64,000 bases of DNA from Hymenobacter cyanobacteriorum (GCF_022631375.1 NZ_JALBGC010000004.1:248001-312000); one strand, 5' to 3'. Shown: positions 48,348 through 58,239, counted from the first letter of the stretch. The notes: a model not told the origin generated them from the letters alone. A program made the numbers and translations.

Positions 48348-50288
48348 TCAGCTTTCCGTTTTCACCAGCACCACCTGCGCTTTATCGGCACTGTTGATTT
48401 TGCGGCGAAACTCCAGATAGCCTTGATAGGCGGTTTTGGGCAGGCGGCCGCGCTTCAGCTCCAGCCGGCGAATGTACTGGATGGTACCGTCGGGCAGGGT
48501 GGCATATTGCGTGGCGTAGGTGCCGTAGGCCGTGCTGAGCTGCACCGGGGCAGGCAGATTTTCGGGCTGAAAGCCGGCGGGCAGGTGCAGGCGCACGGTG
48601 TCGGCGTGCAGGCTGGCCTGGGGCAGCCATAGGTCGGCCTGGCGCTCGCCCACTTGGGCCGGCAGGGCCGGCAGGCGGCTTAGCAGGTTGGGGTTGATGA
48701 ACACGCGCTTGCCGCTGGGCGGGGCGAAGCCCGGTAGCGTGAGGGCCAGGGTTTCGACCACGCCCGGCAGCGGGCCGGCCGGTGTGGCCGCCAGGTTGCA
48801 CCGGGTGAGCGTGAAGGTGGGCAGGCGCAGGTGCTCTACGATGTACTTTTTCTGGTCGGGCGGGCCGAGCTCGTGCAGCAGTTGGGCATATAGGTCCTGT
48901 TCCTGGCCGGTGCGCAGGGTGCGGGCCGTGGCGGTGGCGCTGCCCGCGGCATCCAGAAACAAGTCGAGGCGGCGTACGCGGCGGTTTTCGGCGGTGCCGT
49001 AGCGCGGTGTGGCCACCAGCTTGCCGCCCTCGGGCGTGAGCAGCAGCGCGTGGCGGTTGCCCGTGAAGCTGCCCATGTAGCCAAAGGCTTCCGTTTGGCT
49101 GGTGCACTCCAGCCACAGCGTATCGGGCCGCCCGGCCGTGACGAGCGGCGCGCACAGCACCACGTGGTTGAACTGCGAGCTGGGGAAGTCGGCGCGCAGG
49201 TCGGCGTGGTCGGAGCCGGCGCCCACCAGGGCCTGGTAGGCGGGCACGCCGGCGGCGGCCAGCAGGGCCCGGGTGTAGTTGCTCAGGGCTTTGCAGTCGC
49301 CGTAGCCGCTGCTGGCCACGGTGCTGGCCGGAAACGTTTGCCAGCCACCCAGGCCCAGCTGCACCGAGATGTAACGGGTGCTGCCCTGCAGCAGCTCGTA
49401 CACACGGCGGGCGCGGGCGCGGGCATCGGGCAGGTCCTTGGTCAGGGCCTGCACTTTGGCCACGGTGGCCGGCGGCAGCTGGTCGCGGCCGGCGTTCAGG
49501 TCGTAGGTCCACTGGCCCAGGCCCTGCCAGGTGCCGGCGGTGCCGGCGTGGCCCTGCACCTCGAAGCTGCCCGGGGCCAGCACCACGGCCGGCGTGCGGT
49601 CGGTGAGGGGCGGGGCCGCTTCCTCGTCGTCGATGGCGGCCAGGTCAGCCAGCTTCCATTCGTACACTTCCTGGCTGCCGGCGGTGGTGTGGCCCACGGC
49701 CAGGCCAGCGGGCAGTTGCCGCTCCTGGTAGCGCAGGGGCAGCGCGGCGGGCGTGCTCACGCGCAGGCTAGCTGCCTGCACGGCCACGCCTTCTTCTGCC
49801 TGGGGCTGGAAATCGGGATAGAACAAGGTGTTGTCCGACACAATTTCGTAGTCGAATTCCACCGTGTAGGGGCCCTGGGGCTGGCGCAGGTCGGCGTAGC
49901 GCACGCGCACGTCGGTCATGAAATTCACGCCGTCGTTGCCCACGCCCTCGTCCTTGATTTCGGCGGCCCGCAGCTGGTGCAGGAGGCGGCCCTCGGCATC
50001 GTACACGGCCCCGCGCAGGTAGCTGAGTGTGCGCAGGGCATCGTAGCTCACCCCAAAGCGGCCCAGGTCGTCGCCAGCATTGTCGAGCACGGTTACCACG
50101 CGGTGCACGGTGTGCACCAGCCGGCTGGCCGATTTCACGGTCACCACTTCGTCATCGGCGCGAATGACGGCGTGGGCCCCCTCGCGCAGCGATGCCGGAA
50201 TAGCAGCCACCGCGTATTTCGGCGCGGGCGCGGCGGCCAGCGGGGTGCCCAGCGGCAGGGCAAACAAAATGGGTAGCAGAGCTTTCAT
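48348..50288 (-). CDS. DUF3857/transglutaminase-like protein with intact Cys-His pair
   Basis: The 646-residue exported protein has a signal peptide (residues 1-20), an N-terminal DUF3857 beta-rich domain (about 40-215) and a transglutaminase-like domain with Cys332 in GYGDCKALSNYTRALLAAAG and His375 in SSQFNHVVL. It therefore keeps the cysteine-protease-like catalytic pair, unlike its two neighbours. Substrates of this family are unknown and may be envelope proteins or peptides. It is the last of three tandem paralogues on the minus strand, 22 bases after the previous one. Confidence 0.88.
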   Translation of the reverse strand: MKALLPILFALPLGTPLAAAPAPKYAVAAIPASLREGAHAVIRADDEVVTVKSASRLVHTVHRVVTVLDNAGDDLGRFGVSYDALRTLSYLRGAVYDAEGRLLHQLRAAEIKDEGVGNDGVNFMTDVRVRYADLRQPQGPYTVEFDYEIVSDNTLFYPDFQPQAEEGVAVQAASLRVSTPAALPLRYQERQLPAGLAVGHTTAGSQEVYEWKLADLAAIDDEEAAPPLTDRTPAVVLAPGSFEVQGHAGTAGTWQGLGQWTYDLNAGRDQLPPATVAKVQALTKDLPDARARARRVYELLQGSTRYISVQLGLGGWQTFPASTVASSGYGDCKALSNYTRALLAAAGVPAYQALVGAGSDHADLRADFPSSQFNHVVLCAPLVTAGRPDTLWLECTSQTEAFGYMGSFTGNRHALLLTPEGGKLVATPRYGTAENRRVRRLDLFLDAAGSATATARTLRTGQEQDLYAQLLHELGPPDQKKYIVEHLRLPTFTLTRCNLAATPAGPLPGVVETLALTLPGFAPPSGKRVFINPNLLSRLPALPAQVGERQADLWLPQASLHADTVRLHLPAGFQPENLPAPVQLSTAYGTYATQYATLPDGTIQYIRRLELKRGRLPKTAYQGYLEFRRKINSADKAQVVLVKTES

Positions 50289-50310
50289 AACAGGAGAAGG
50301 AGCCCGAAGG

Positions 50311-52332
50311 CTACGCTTTCTTTTTAATCACCAGCTTCTCGCCCTGCTTTTCCAGCATCAGGCGGTAAAACTCGCGCAGGCTCACGTATTCGTTGGCCGC
50401 GTACACCGTTTTGCGCAGGTTCAGGCGGCTCATGATTTGCACGGTGCCGGGGGCGGCAGCGGTAACGCTGTACATGAAGCGGCCACCATCGTCGGGCAGC
50501 GCTACGGCGGCGGGCTTGGGCAGCTCGGCCAGTTCGTAGCCCTCGGGCAGGGTCAGCGTTATCAGCGTGGTTTCGTCCTGGGCGGCGCCAAAGTCTACCG
50601 GAAACAGGCGGTCGTCGTGCCGGAAGGGGTTTTGCTCGGTCCCAAAATAGCGCAGCGGGCTCAGGTACAGGGTGCCGGCCACGGCCGCATCATCGGCGGG
50701 CTGGCTAAACTCGTAGTCGAGCGCCAGGGGCTTGGCTACCTCTTCGCGGTTGGCCACGGCCAGCTTGGGAATGGTCCAGCCGCTGTGGGGGCGGGCCAGC
50801 TCGGTCAGGTATTTCTTCTCGCCCAGGCTCACCAACTCCTTGCGGGCATCCACTCCGGAGTAGCCGCCGTGCTCCTCGTGCACCTTGCCGCTGAGGCCGC
50901 CCTGGGCGTCGAGCGTGAGAGCTACCTGCTGGTAGTGCACGTAGCGCTGGGCGGGGGTCAGGTCGACCCAGCGGCTTTCGGCCGGATTTTTCATGATGAG
51001 GCGGCCGGCCTGGTTGAGGCAGCGCTCGGGCAGCACGCCGCAGGGCAGTAGCGGCTCGGTGGCGTCCACGAGCAGGTCCTGGCCAGCTCCCAGCGGCACC
51101 AGCCCCACCACGTAGTTGAAGTTGTCGAGCAGGGGCGTGCTCTGGTTGAGGCGGCCGTGGGCGCGGGTGCTCAGCAGCAGCGGGTGGGCCGGAATGCCGG
51201 CGTCGCGCAGCGCGGCAATCAGCAGCAGGTTCACGTCGGCGGCGGTGCCGTGGTGGGCATCATAGGCCTTGCGCAGCGAAGCGGTGGTCGAGTAGCGGTT
51301 GGTGCCATCGTAGCGCACGCTGCCCATCACCAGGGCGCGCACGGCCGCGGCGCGCTCGCGCACGTCGGGGTACTTGGCCACCAGGGGCAGCACCTGCTCT
51401 TTCAGAAAGTTGCCCCGGCCAAGCTGCTGGCCGAAGTCGTCATCGTTGAGTAACTCGCTTTCAACCTTGGCCCAGGTGCCCGCCATAGCCTGATAGACCT
51501 GCCCGGGAAATTGCACGCCATCGAGCTGAAAGCTGATGCGGTCGACGTAATCGGTCGCCGTCGTCATAAACGGCTCGTCACGGAAAGCCGGCAGGTCCTT
51601 CATCACCCAGCGCGAGTTGGTGGTCTGTACGTTCACCATGTGGGGGGTTGGCGGCCCAACAACCGGAGATACCATGAGCGCCTGACTGCTATTGTCCTCG
51701 GTGCTTATATCCAAGTTATGGTATCCCTGCAACTGTTTAGAGTAGTGAAAATACTCCGGGATGCTGGCCCGGAACTCGCTCCAGCGCACGGGGTATTCGC
51801 TCTGAAACGTCCAGTTCTGGAAATTAAAGAAAAAGTCCGATGTTACGGCGTATGTGTATTCAATGACGGTGCCCTCGCGCACATCGGGTAGCGTGAACTT
51901 GCGCACCCGCACGTTGGGCGTGCGCTCTTCGGTGAAGGCGTTGGTACCCGTCTCGAGCTTGGTTTTCACCACCTTGCCGTCCACCAGGTTGTACGTGACT
52001 CCGCGCAGGGCCGTAATTTTCTCCGTGCGGTCTCCATGGTGGTAGAGGGGTATTTCGACCTTAGCCGCCTCATATCCCGCTTTTTTCAGGATTTTGATGC
52101 GCGTCGTGCGCTCCGACATCAGTTGGAAGTTGTCGTGGTTGTACTGGAAGCTGCTCGTGCCGAAGTCGCACAGCACCACAGCCGCCGCCGCGCTGTCGCC
52201 CACGAAGGGCGCGGCCGTCAGGTCCTTGGGGTCGATTTGGCCAAATTTGATGGGCGCCGCCTGCGCGTTGGCCCGGGTAGCGAACAGCGTCGGAGCCAGC
52301 GCCACGGCCAGCCAGGGCAGTAGTTTTTTCAT
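50311..52332 (-). CDS. DUF3857/transglutaminase-like protein, catalytically degenerate
   Basis: The 673-residue exported protein (signal peptide 1-24, ending ANA-Q) has the same layout as its neighbour: DUF3857 domain, then a transglutaminase-like core. The position of the catalytic Cys is Ala364 (HHGTAADVNLLLIAALRDAG), and the position of the catalytic His is Tyr407 (DNFNYVVGLV). The Asp in LLVDAT is kept. The fold is probably intact but enzyme activity is not expected. It is very similar to the gene at 52400, so the two arose by tandem duplication. Confidence 0.88.
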   Translation of the reverse strand: MKKLLPWLAVALAPTLFATRANAQAAPIKFGQIDPKDLTAAPFVGDSAAAAVVLCDFGTSSFQYNHDNFQLMSERTTRIKILKKAGYEAAKVEIPLYHHGDRTEKITALRGVTYNLVDGKVVKTKLETGTNAFTEERTPNVRVRKFTLPDVREGTVIEYTYAVTSDFFFNFQNWTFQSEYPVRWSEFRASIPEYFHYSKQLQGYHNLDISTEDNSSQALMVSPVVGPPTPHMVNVQTTNSRWVMKDLPAFRDEPFMTTATDYVDRISFQLDGVQFPGQVYQAMAGTWAKVESELLNDDDFGQQLGRGNFLKEQVLPLVAKYPDVRERAAAVRALVMGSVRYDGTNRYSTTASLRKAYDAHHGTAADVNLLLIAALRDAGIPAHPLLLSTRAHGRLNQSTPLLDNFNYVVGLVPLGAGQDLLVDATEPLLPCGVLPERCLNQAGRLIMKNPAESRWVDLTPAQRYVHYQQVALTLDAQGGLSGKVHEEHGGYSGVDARKELVSLGEKKYLTELARPHSGWTIPKLAVANREEVAKPLALDYEFSQPADDAAVAGTLYLSPLRYFGTEQNPFRHDDRLFPVDFGAAQDETTLITLTLPEGYELAELPKPAAVALPDDGGRFMYSVTAAAPGTVQIMSRLNLRKTVYAANEYVSLREFYRLMLEKQGEKLVIKKKA

Positions 52333-52399
52333 TGAATAAAAGGGAAAGGAGGGAGGTATGCTGTTAATGAATAGATGGTTGTTGGGATGAATGACTGGC

Positions 52400-54475
52400 T
52401 CAGCTGCCCGCCTTTTTTTGCACCACCAGCTGCTCGGCCTGCTTTTCGAGCAGCCGGCGATAGAACTCGCGCAGCTGCGGATACTGTGCGGCGGGATACA
52501 CGGCCTGGTTCAGGCTGAGGCGGCTGGTGAGCGTCACGGTGCCCGGGGTGGGCGTGGCGGCGCTGCACACGTAACGCCCCCCGTTGCCGGGCAGCTCCAT
52601 GACCACCGCCGTTGGCAGGGCGGCCAGCTCGTAGCCCGCCGGCAGGGCCAGGTTCACCACCAGCGTTTCTTCCTGAGCCATGCCAAAATCGACGGCGAAA
52701 GACCGGGTTTCGTGCCGGAAGGGATTGAGCGTGTTGCCGAACTCGCGCAGGGGGCTGAGGTGCAGCGCGCTGCCGGGCGCGCCCTCCTCGGGCTGGTGCA
52801 CCTCGTAGTCCAACGCCAGGGGTTTGTCGGGGTCGTTGCTATGGGCGAGGGAGAGCTTGCTTAGCGTCAGGGCTTCGTGGTGCTGCACCACCGCAGCCAG
52901 GTATTTCTTTTCGCCCAGCTCGGCTACGTGGCTGCGCTCTTCGGCGGCGGCATAGCCGCCGTGTTCGGTGTGCACCTTGCCGCTGAGGCCGCCCTGCGCA
53001 TCAAGCGTCAGGCTCACCTGCTGGTAGTGCACGCGCCGCTGGGTAGGCGTAAGGTCGAGCCAGCGGCTGGTGGCCGGCGTGGGGCCCACCAGCCGGCCCA
53101 CGCGGTTCAGGCAGTAGTCGGGCAGCACGCCGCTCGGCAAATGGGGGTTGGTGGCATCAAGCAGCAGGTCGTGCCCATCGGGCAGCGTCACCACGGCGGC
53201 CACGTAGTTGAAATATTCAAGCAGCGGAAACTCCTTGCTGACCGCCCCGTGGTCGCGCGTGCTGAGCAGCAGGGGGTGCGCCACGAGGCCGGCATCGCGC
53301 AGGGCGCCAACCAGCAGCAGGTTCACATCGGCCGCCGAGCCGCGGTGGGCGTCGTAGGCCTTGCGCAACGGCTCGGGGGCGAAGTAGCGGTTGGTGCCGT
53401 CGTAGCGCACGCTGTTCAGCACCAGGGCGCGCACGGCGGCGGCGCGGGCGGCCGGGTCGGGGTGCTGGGCGGCCAGGGCCAGCACCTGGTCTTTCAGAAA
53501 GCCGGTGTGGCTCATGCGGCCGCCAAAGTCCTCGTCGGCCAGCAGGCGGGCATTGATTTTGGGCCAGGTACCGGCCAGGTCGCGGTAGGGCTCGTTGGGC
53601 CACTGCTCGCCGGCCAGCTCAAAATCGAGGCGGGCAGCATAGTCGGCCAGCGTCGTCATGTAGGGTTCGGGGCGGAGGCCGGGCAGGTTTTGCAGCACCC
53701 AGCGGTGCTCTTCGGTCGGGGCCGAAATGCTGAGTATGCCATTGGTCATGCCCGCTCCCAGCCCGCCGCCGTCGCCCACTTTGTTGTCAACCGTCAGCGT
53801 CGTCTGGCCCACGTGCACTTCCTGCACGTCGAAGGGCCGGCTCGTCTGGTAGTTGATGTTGTAGCGGTAGAAGCCGGGAATGCTCACCCGGTATTCGCTC
53901 CAGCGCACCGGAATGGCGCGCTGAAAAGTCCAGTCCTGAAAATTGAAGAGATAATCCGACGTGAGGGTGTAGGCAAATTCCACCACCGAGCCTTCGCGCA
54001 CGTTGGGCAGGGTAAATTTCTGCACGTTCACGGTGGGCGTGCGCTTCTCCAGAAATACGCCGCTGGTTTCGAGGCGGGTTTTCTCCACCTTGCCGTTCAC
54101 CAGGTTGTAGGTCAGGCCGCGCAGGTTGCTCACCTTCTCCGAGTTCTCCTCGCGGTGGTACAGCGGAATTTCCACCGACGCTTCGTCGAAGCCCGCTTTT
54201 TTCAGGATTTTGATGCGGGTAATTCGTTCGAATATCACCTGCAGGCCACTGCCGTGCCCTTTCATCTGCGAGCGGCCGTAGTCGCACAGCACCACGGCGG
54301 CAGCAGCGCTGTCGGCCACGAATGGCGCCGCCGTAAGGTCTTGCGCCTCTACCTGCCCGAACTTGATGGGGTCGGCCGGGAACTTAGCCGCAGTCTGGGC
54401 CCGCACCGGCCGCCACAGCCCCCCAAGGGCCAACAGCGTCATCAGCGCCACGCGCTGCAAATAACATAGCAACAT
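52400..54475 (-). CDS. DUF3857/transglutaminase-like protein, catalytically degenerate
   Basis: The 691-residue product (start at 54475, with a hydrophobic signal region ending VRAQ) is the first gene of the tandem trio. The motif corresponding to GDCK reads RGSAADVNLLLVGALRDAG, with Ala381 at the Cys position and Tyr424 at the His position. Conserved blocks shared with the next gene include IKFGQ, DLTAAPFV, RIKILKKAG, VEIPLYH and RYDGTNRY. The start could also be the ATG eleven codons later. The upstream frame is open to 54580 but reads through a region without signal-peptide character. Confidence 0.87.
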   Translation of the reverse strand: MLLCYLQRVALMTLLALGGLWRPVRAQTAAKFPADPIKFGQVEAQDLTAAPFVADSAAAAVVLCDYGRSQMKGHGSGLQVIFERITRIKILKKAGFDEASVEIPLYHREENSEKVSNLRGLTYNLVNGKVEKTRLETSGVFLEKRTPTVNVQKFTLPNVREGSVVEFAYTLTSDYLFNFQDWTFQRAIPVRWSEYRVSIPGFYRYNINYQTSRPFDVQEVHVGQTTLTVDNKVGDGGGLGAGMTNGILSISAPTEEHRWVLQNLPGLRPEPYMTTLADYAARLDFELAGEQWPNEPYRDLAGTWPKINARLLADEDFGGRMSHTGFLKDQVLALAAQHPDPAARAAAVRALVLNSVRYDGTNRYFAPEPLRKAYDAHRGSAADVNLLLVGALRDAGLVAHPLLLSTRDHGAVSKEFPLLEYFNYVAAVVTLPDGHDLLLDATNPHLPSGVLPDYCLNRVGRLVGPTPATSRWLDLTPTQRRVHYQQVSLTLDAQGGLSGKVHTEHGGYAAAEERSHVAELGEKKYLAAVVQHHEALTLSKLSLAHSNDPDKPLALDYEVHQPEEGAPGSALHLSPLREFGNTLNPFRHETRSFAVDFGMAQEETLVVNLALPAGYELAALPTAVVMELPGNGGRYVCSAATPTPGTVTLTSRLSLNQAVYPAAQYPQLREFYRRLLEKQAEQLVVQKKAGS

Positions 54476-54704
54476 AAAAGAATGGAGTAGACAATCTTCA
54501 ACCCTTAAACATACTGAAATATTGCGAAACTTCATGCGCAGTTCATGCCGGGAAATTGCCGAATATTTTTTCGGCTGCAATGAAACCGCTTGGCTGATAG
54601 TGCGATGTTCAGTGGCGACGCCCGCTATGGTGCTGGCGGGTGGTGCAATGTTGGGGCCGGGCTGCGTTTCTTTGTGGTCGTTCTTCCCTGTTTCATTTCC
54701 ACGT

Positions 54705-55352
54705 ATGAATTCATTGCCTACTCTGCTGGCTGGCCTGGGCCTGCTGCTGACTACTGCCGCTGCCCACGCGCAAAACGCGCCTGCGGCCGATGTTGCTCCC
54801 GCGCTTAAGCCGTTGGCCGCGAGCCGCTACCCAACCACGACGCTCGGCCTGGGCCTTGGCTGGGGCGCCCCCTATGGCTGGGGCGTCGAGCTGGCGTACC
54901 TGGCCACCACGAACCTCGACGTGAATGCCGGCGTGGGTTTCACCATCACCGGCGGCAAGTTTGGGATTGGCACGCGCTACTTTTTCCACCCCGAGCGCAA
55001 GGTTTCGGCCTTTGTGGGCGGCAACCTGGTGTACAGCACGGGTCTGCACGATATTCACATCACCACCAACACCACTTCGAGCAATGGCGGCAGCACCTAC
55101 TATGCTTCGGGCGACGATGCCGTGGTGAATTACCTGCCCACCCAGCTGCTGCACCTGCGCGGGGGCGTGCGCTGGCAGCCCATCCGGCGGTTTGCCATGC
55201 TGGGCGCGCTGGGCTACGGCGTTGTGCTGGGCGGCGAACCCGTGCAATATGTGTCAGGCAACTTCAACAGCCAGTCGGTGCGCAACTTCGCCAACCTGCT
55301 CGCACCCGGCGGAGTAGAATTGTCGTTCGGCGTTGCCTTCGGCCTCGATTAG
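54705..55352 (+). CDS. Small outer-membrane beta-barrel protein
   Basis: The 215-residue product starts at 54705 with a signal peptide MNSLPTLLAGLGLLLTTAAA ending AHA-Q. The mature part alternates hydrophobic and polar residues with glycines (TLGLGLGWGAPYGWGVELAYL, GKFGIGTRYFFHPERKVSAF), as in eight-stranded outer-membrane barrels, and ends in ELSFGVAFGLD. It is divergent from the DUF3857 genes. The frame upstream to 54522 is open, but no family support exists for that extension. Confidence 0.75.
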   Translation: MNSLPTLLAGLGLLLTTAAAHAQNAPAADVAPALKPLAASRYPTTTLGLGLGWGAPYGWGVELAYLATTNLDVNAGVGFTITGGKFGIGTRYFFHPERKVSAFVGGNLVYSTGLHDIHITTNTTSSNGGSTYYASGDDAVVNYLPTQLLHLRGGVRWQPIRRFAMLGALGYGVVLGGEPVQYVSGNFNSQSVRNFANLLAPGGVELSFGVAFGLD

Positions 55353-55406
55353 CAGCGTTGGGGTTGGTATGGGGGACGTCCTGCTCAACCCGGGCACTTT
55401 TCCCTG

Positions 55407-56651
55407 TTACACTACTTCCTCGGCCAGCGGTTCGGGTGTGGTGTCGGCAGCGGGGCGGTGGCCGGCGGGCGCATCCACGGGCACGCGCAGCAGGTAGGCC
55501 AGGGCCGCCAGCACGCACGCCAGGCTGAGGCCGTGCACGTAGGGCAGGTGGGCGGCTTGGTTGCTGAAAATCCAGCCCGCCGCCAGTGCGCCCAGCCCGA
55601 TGCCGGCTTCGAGGGCGATGTACATGGTGGCCACGGCCCGGCCCCGGCGCTGTTCGTCGCTCAGGTCGATGGTCCAGGCGTAAAGCGTGGGCGAGTTCAG
55701 GCCCGTGCCCAGCCCAAAAACCACAGCTCCCAGCAGAAACACCGGCACCGAGGGCGTGAAAACCAGCAGCGCCAGCCCCAGCGCCAGCAGGCCCGACGAC
55801 CAGCGCAGCACCCGCACCCGCCCGTAGGTGTCCGACGACTTGCCCGCCACCAGGCGCACGGCCAGCGAAGCCACCGTGTAGCACAGGTAAAACCAGCCCT
55901 TGCTCGTGCCCGTGAGGCCCAGCAGGCGGCTCTGGTCGGGTATCACCGTAAGCACGGCTCCGAACGGAAACAGGCACAGCAGCGTGACCAGGGCCGCCGG
56001 CAGCACCCGCGGCTCCAACACCTCGCCCCAGTTCAGCTTCAGCAACCCCCAGCTAAAGCGCTGGCGCTGGGCCGGGGCCAGCGTTTCGGTGAGGGTGCCC
56101 TGCACCAACAGCGAGAGCAGAGCCGCCGCACTGGAGCAGTAAAACATCACGTTCATGGAAAAATGGGTGGCCACCCACGAGCCAAACGCCGGCCCGGCGG
56201 CCATGCCCAGGCTACCCGTCACGCCGAGCAGGCCCATGGCCTCGCCGCGCCGCTCTACGGGCACAATGTCGGCAATGAAGGCGGCCGTGCCCGTGGGCTT
56301 GAAGCCCGTGCTGAAGCCGTGCAGCAGCCGCAGCCCCAGAAACCCCGTGACCGTGAGGGCCCAGGGATACACAAAGCCGCACACAAAGCACACCAGCGAG
56401 CCAAATATCATCACCGGAATTCGCCCCACGGTATCGGCCAGCTTGCCCGAAAACGGCCGGCTAAGCCCCGCCGTGAGGGTGAACAACGCAATAATGAAGC
56501 CCTTGTACTCGCCCCCGCCCAGCCGGGTGAGGTGGTCGGGCAATTCGGGTAGCAGCAGGTTGAAACTGAGAAAAAACAGGAACGACGACAGGCACATCAG
56601 CCAGAAGCCAATGGAGTAGGGGCGCGAGGAAGCAGCGAGGGGTGCGGGCAT
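55407..56651 (-). CDS. MFS transporter
   Basis: The 414-residue product has about twelve transmembrane segments in two halves. The loop 2-3 motif of the major facilitator family reads GKLADTVGRIPVM (normally GxLaDrxGrkxxl), and a similar motif GKSSDTYGRVRVL occurs in the second half. The large central loop (ETLAPAQRQRFSW) is cytosolic. Such proteins often export drugs or sugars, and the substrate cannot be read from sequence. It is a single-gene unit, convergent with the barrel gene. Confidence 0.92.
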   Translation of the reverse strand: MPAPLAASSRPYSIGFWLMCLSSFLFFLSFNLLLPELPDHLTRLGGGEYKGFIIALFTLTAGLSRPFSGKLADTVGRIPVMIFGSLVCFVCGFVYPWALTVTGFLGLRLLHGFSTGFKPTGTAAFIADIVPVERRGEAMGLLGVTGSLGMAAGPAFGSWVATHFSMNVMFYCSSAAALLSLLVQGTLTETLAPAQRQRFSWGLLKLNWGEVLEPRVLPAALVTLLCLFPFGAVLTVIPDQSRLLGLTGTSKGWFYLCYTVASLAVRLVAGKSSDTYGRVRVLRWSSGLLALGLALLVFTPSVPVFLLGAVVFGLGTGLNSPTLYAWTIDLSDEQRRGRAVATMYIALEAGIGLGALAAGWIFSNQAAHLPYVHGLSLACVLAALAYLLRVPVDAPAGHRPAADTTPEPLAEEVV

Positions 56652-56808
56652 AGAAGCCGCAAAGGTCGGTAGGAATGAGTGGGTGCCGGCTATGGGAACA
56701 AAGTCCCAATCCCTGACGCAGGAGCATCCAACGAACGGTTGAACGGTGGCACCCTATTTGCAAAAGCCCAATAGATTCCGACTTTCATCTCACTCCTTCT
56801 TCACTTTT

Positions 56809-57237
56809 ATGAAAAGCTTTTTGCACAAAATCATCGGTGGCTTCTTTTTAACCGGCCTCGTGCTAGGCAATAGCAGCGTACGCGCGCAGGCCCACATCGA
56901 AGGCGCTGTGCAACAGGGCAAAGGCGCTTATGTGCAGAAAACCGACCGCACAGAGTGCATCACCAATACGTTGCTGGGCGTGCCCGGCATAGGTCGCTGC
57001 CTCCCAATGTCGCAGGAGAAATTTATGGTAACCCCTTCGGGCAGCGCCATGTCGGTATGGAAGGGAGTAGTACCGGCTACGGCGCGGCCCACGCAGCGGC
57101 TGGTATACAATGCTACCTGGACGGAAGCCAACAACGATGGCGTAACGCGCACCTATAATACGGTAGCTGTTACCATGCCCGATGGCTCCGTCAAACTCAC
57201 TCTGATGGACAAAGACAACGGCCACGGCAAAAAATAA
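56809..57237 (+). CDS. Small secreted protein of unknown function
   Basis: The 142-residue product (ATG at 56809) has a signal peptide MKSFLHKIIGGFFLTGLVLG ending VRA-Q. The mature part contains two cysteines (in ECITN and GRCLP), which might pair, and ends with a Gly/Lys/His segment. I do not recognise a family. It is followed by a perfect terminator. Confidence 0.6.
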   Translation: MKSFLHKIIGGFFLTGLVLGNSSVRAQAHIEGAVQQGKGAYVQKTDRTECITNTLLGVPGIGRCLPMSQEKFMVTPSGSAMSVWKGVVPATARPTQRLVYNATWTEANNDGVTRTYNTVAVTMPDGSVKLTLMDKDNGHGKK

Positions 57238-57272
57238 GCTCTATCTGCGCCTATATCATTCGTTTAGTGCCT

Positions 57273-57310
57273 ACCAAAAGGCCCCGGCAGTTATGTCGGG
57301 GCCTTTTGGT
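57273..57310 (+). terminator. Intrinsic terminator after the small secreted protein
   Basis: ACCAAAAGGCCCCG and CGGGGCCTTTTGGT form a perfect 14-bp stem with a 10-base loop. The A and T tracts within the stem make it usable in both directions. Confidence 0.85.
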
Positions 57311-57762
57311 ATGAAAAGGAGGAATATCCTTCGTGTTTACAGGATGTCAAATGGCCACCTCTACTGCCAGTCTCAGCTTGATTTAGTGCTTTCCGCGCGG
57401 TTTTACTACCTCTTTTCTCGACTGTGCCAGTATCGTTCGGCCGAACGACGACTGCTGCCAACACAGGGCAGCTGCTAGTACTTGGCTGTCGTGCGGAACT
57501 AACCCAGGGTGCAATCGCGGCAACAGTTTCTGGCGGGCCGGCCGACACGAAGAAGCCCACGTAGCTGGTGGAGCTGGGACTGCCGAGAGATACCCCATCC
57601 TCCCCTTAACCGCAACGCCATAACTTGCGGCCCCGCTGGCGCCAACTGCGTCGGTCAGGCTGCTGGCGTCGCGTCTTCCTCGCTCTTTTTGAAATTGCCC
57701 AACCGGTTCAGACCCGCCCCACACCCCGCCCCGCCCAAGCTGCCCGGCCCGCCGCCCGCCCC
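57311..57762 (+). other. Stretch without a supportable gene
   Basis: About 450 bases lie between a terminator and the DUF1294 gene. Open frames exist on both strands, but none has a recognisable protein pattern or a plausible start. I see no tRNA, promoter box or long repeat in it. It may be decayed coding sequence. Confidence 0.4.
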
Positions 57763-58041
57763 ATGACCATCCTCCTGAGCTGCCTGTTGTTTCTCAATTT
57801 GCTGTGTTTCCTGCTCTTCGCCCTCGATAAGCGCAAAGCCCAACGGGGCCAGCGGCGCATCCCCGAAAAAACGCTGCACCTCGCCACGCTGCCTGGCGCG
57901 GCCCCCGGTGCGTGGGCCGCCATTTTCCTACTGCACCACAAAAACCGCAAAGCCGCTTTCTGGGGCGTTACCCTGGCGCTGACGCTGCTGCAAGGCGCGG
58001 TGCTCTATTTCACCTGGCCCTATTTGCCGGCATCGTTTTAA
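57763..58041 (+). CDS. DUF1294 family membrane protein
   Basis: The 92-residue product (ATG at 57763) has three hydrophobic segments and the DUF1294 signature: LFALDKRKAQRGQRRIPEKTLHLATLPGAAPGAWAAI followed by HHKNRKAAFW. The function is unknown. Its 3' end is followed by a copy of a dispersed repeat shared with 59538. Confidence 0.88.
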   Translation: MTILLSCLLFLNLLCFLLFALDKRKAQRGQRRIPEKTLHLATLPGAAPGAWAAIFLLHHKNRKAAFWGVTLALTLLQGAVLYFTWPYLPASF

Positions 58042-58078
58042 CCGGAGCGACCAGCTGCCGCGGTCGAGATTTGCGCCG

Positions 58079-58201
58079 GCCAGAACCGAAAGCAGCCCTA
58101 GCAGCGGTTGGGGCCAGGGCTCCTTAAGCTACTCTGTTGGATGAATGCGTGCCACTCGCAGACGTACGCTGGCGGGGAGCCTTTCTTCAAGTAGAATTTG
58201 A
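58079..58201 (+). repeat. Dispersed imperfect repeat, copy 1
   Basis: This segment shares with 59538-59652 the words CCAGAACCG, AAGCAGCCC, CTTAAGCTACT, TTGGATGA and AATTTGA in the same order and spacing. The two copies flank the maa-like and DUF1349 genes as direct repeats. Confidence 0.65.
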
Positions 58202-58239
58202 ATGTATTCGCCTTTCAGAAAGCCTGCCCTTTCCTTAGC

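Noticed and set aside
48382..49512. 376-residue Arg/Pro/Ala-rich frame inside the DUF3857 gene on the same strand
   Set aside because: It is an alternative reading frame of a well-supported gene, and its composition is that of an out-of-frame GC-rich sequence.
57383..57724. 113-residue minus-strand frame in the gene-poor stretch
   Set aside because: It has no family pattern, no plausible start context, and overlaps other equally unsupported frames.
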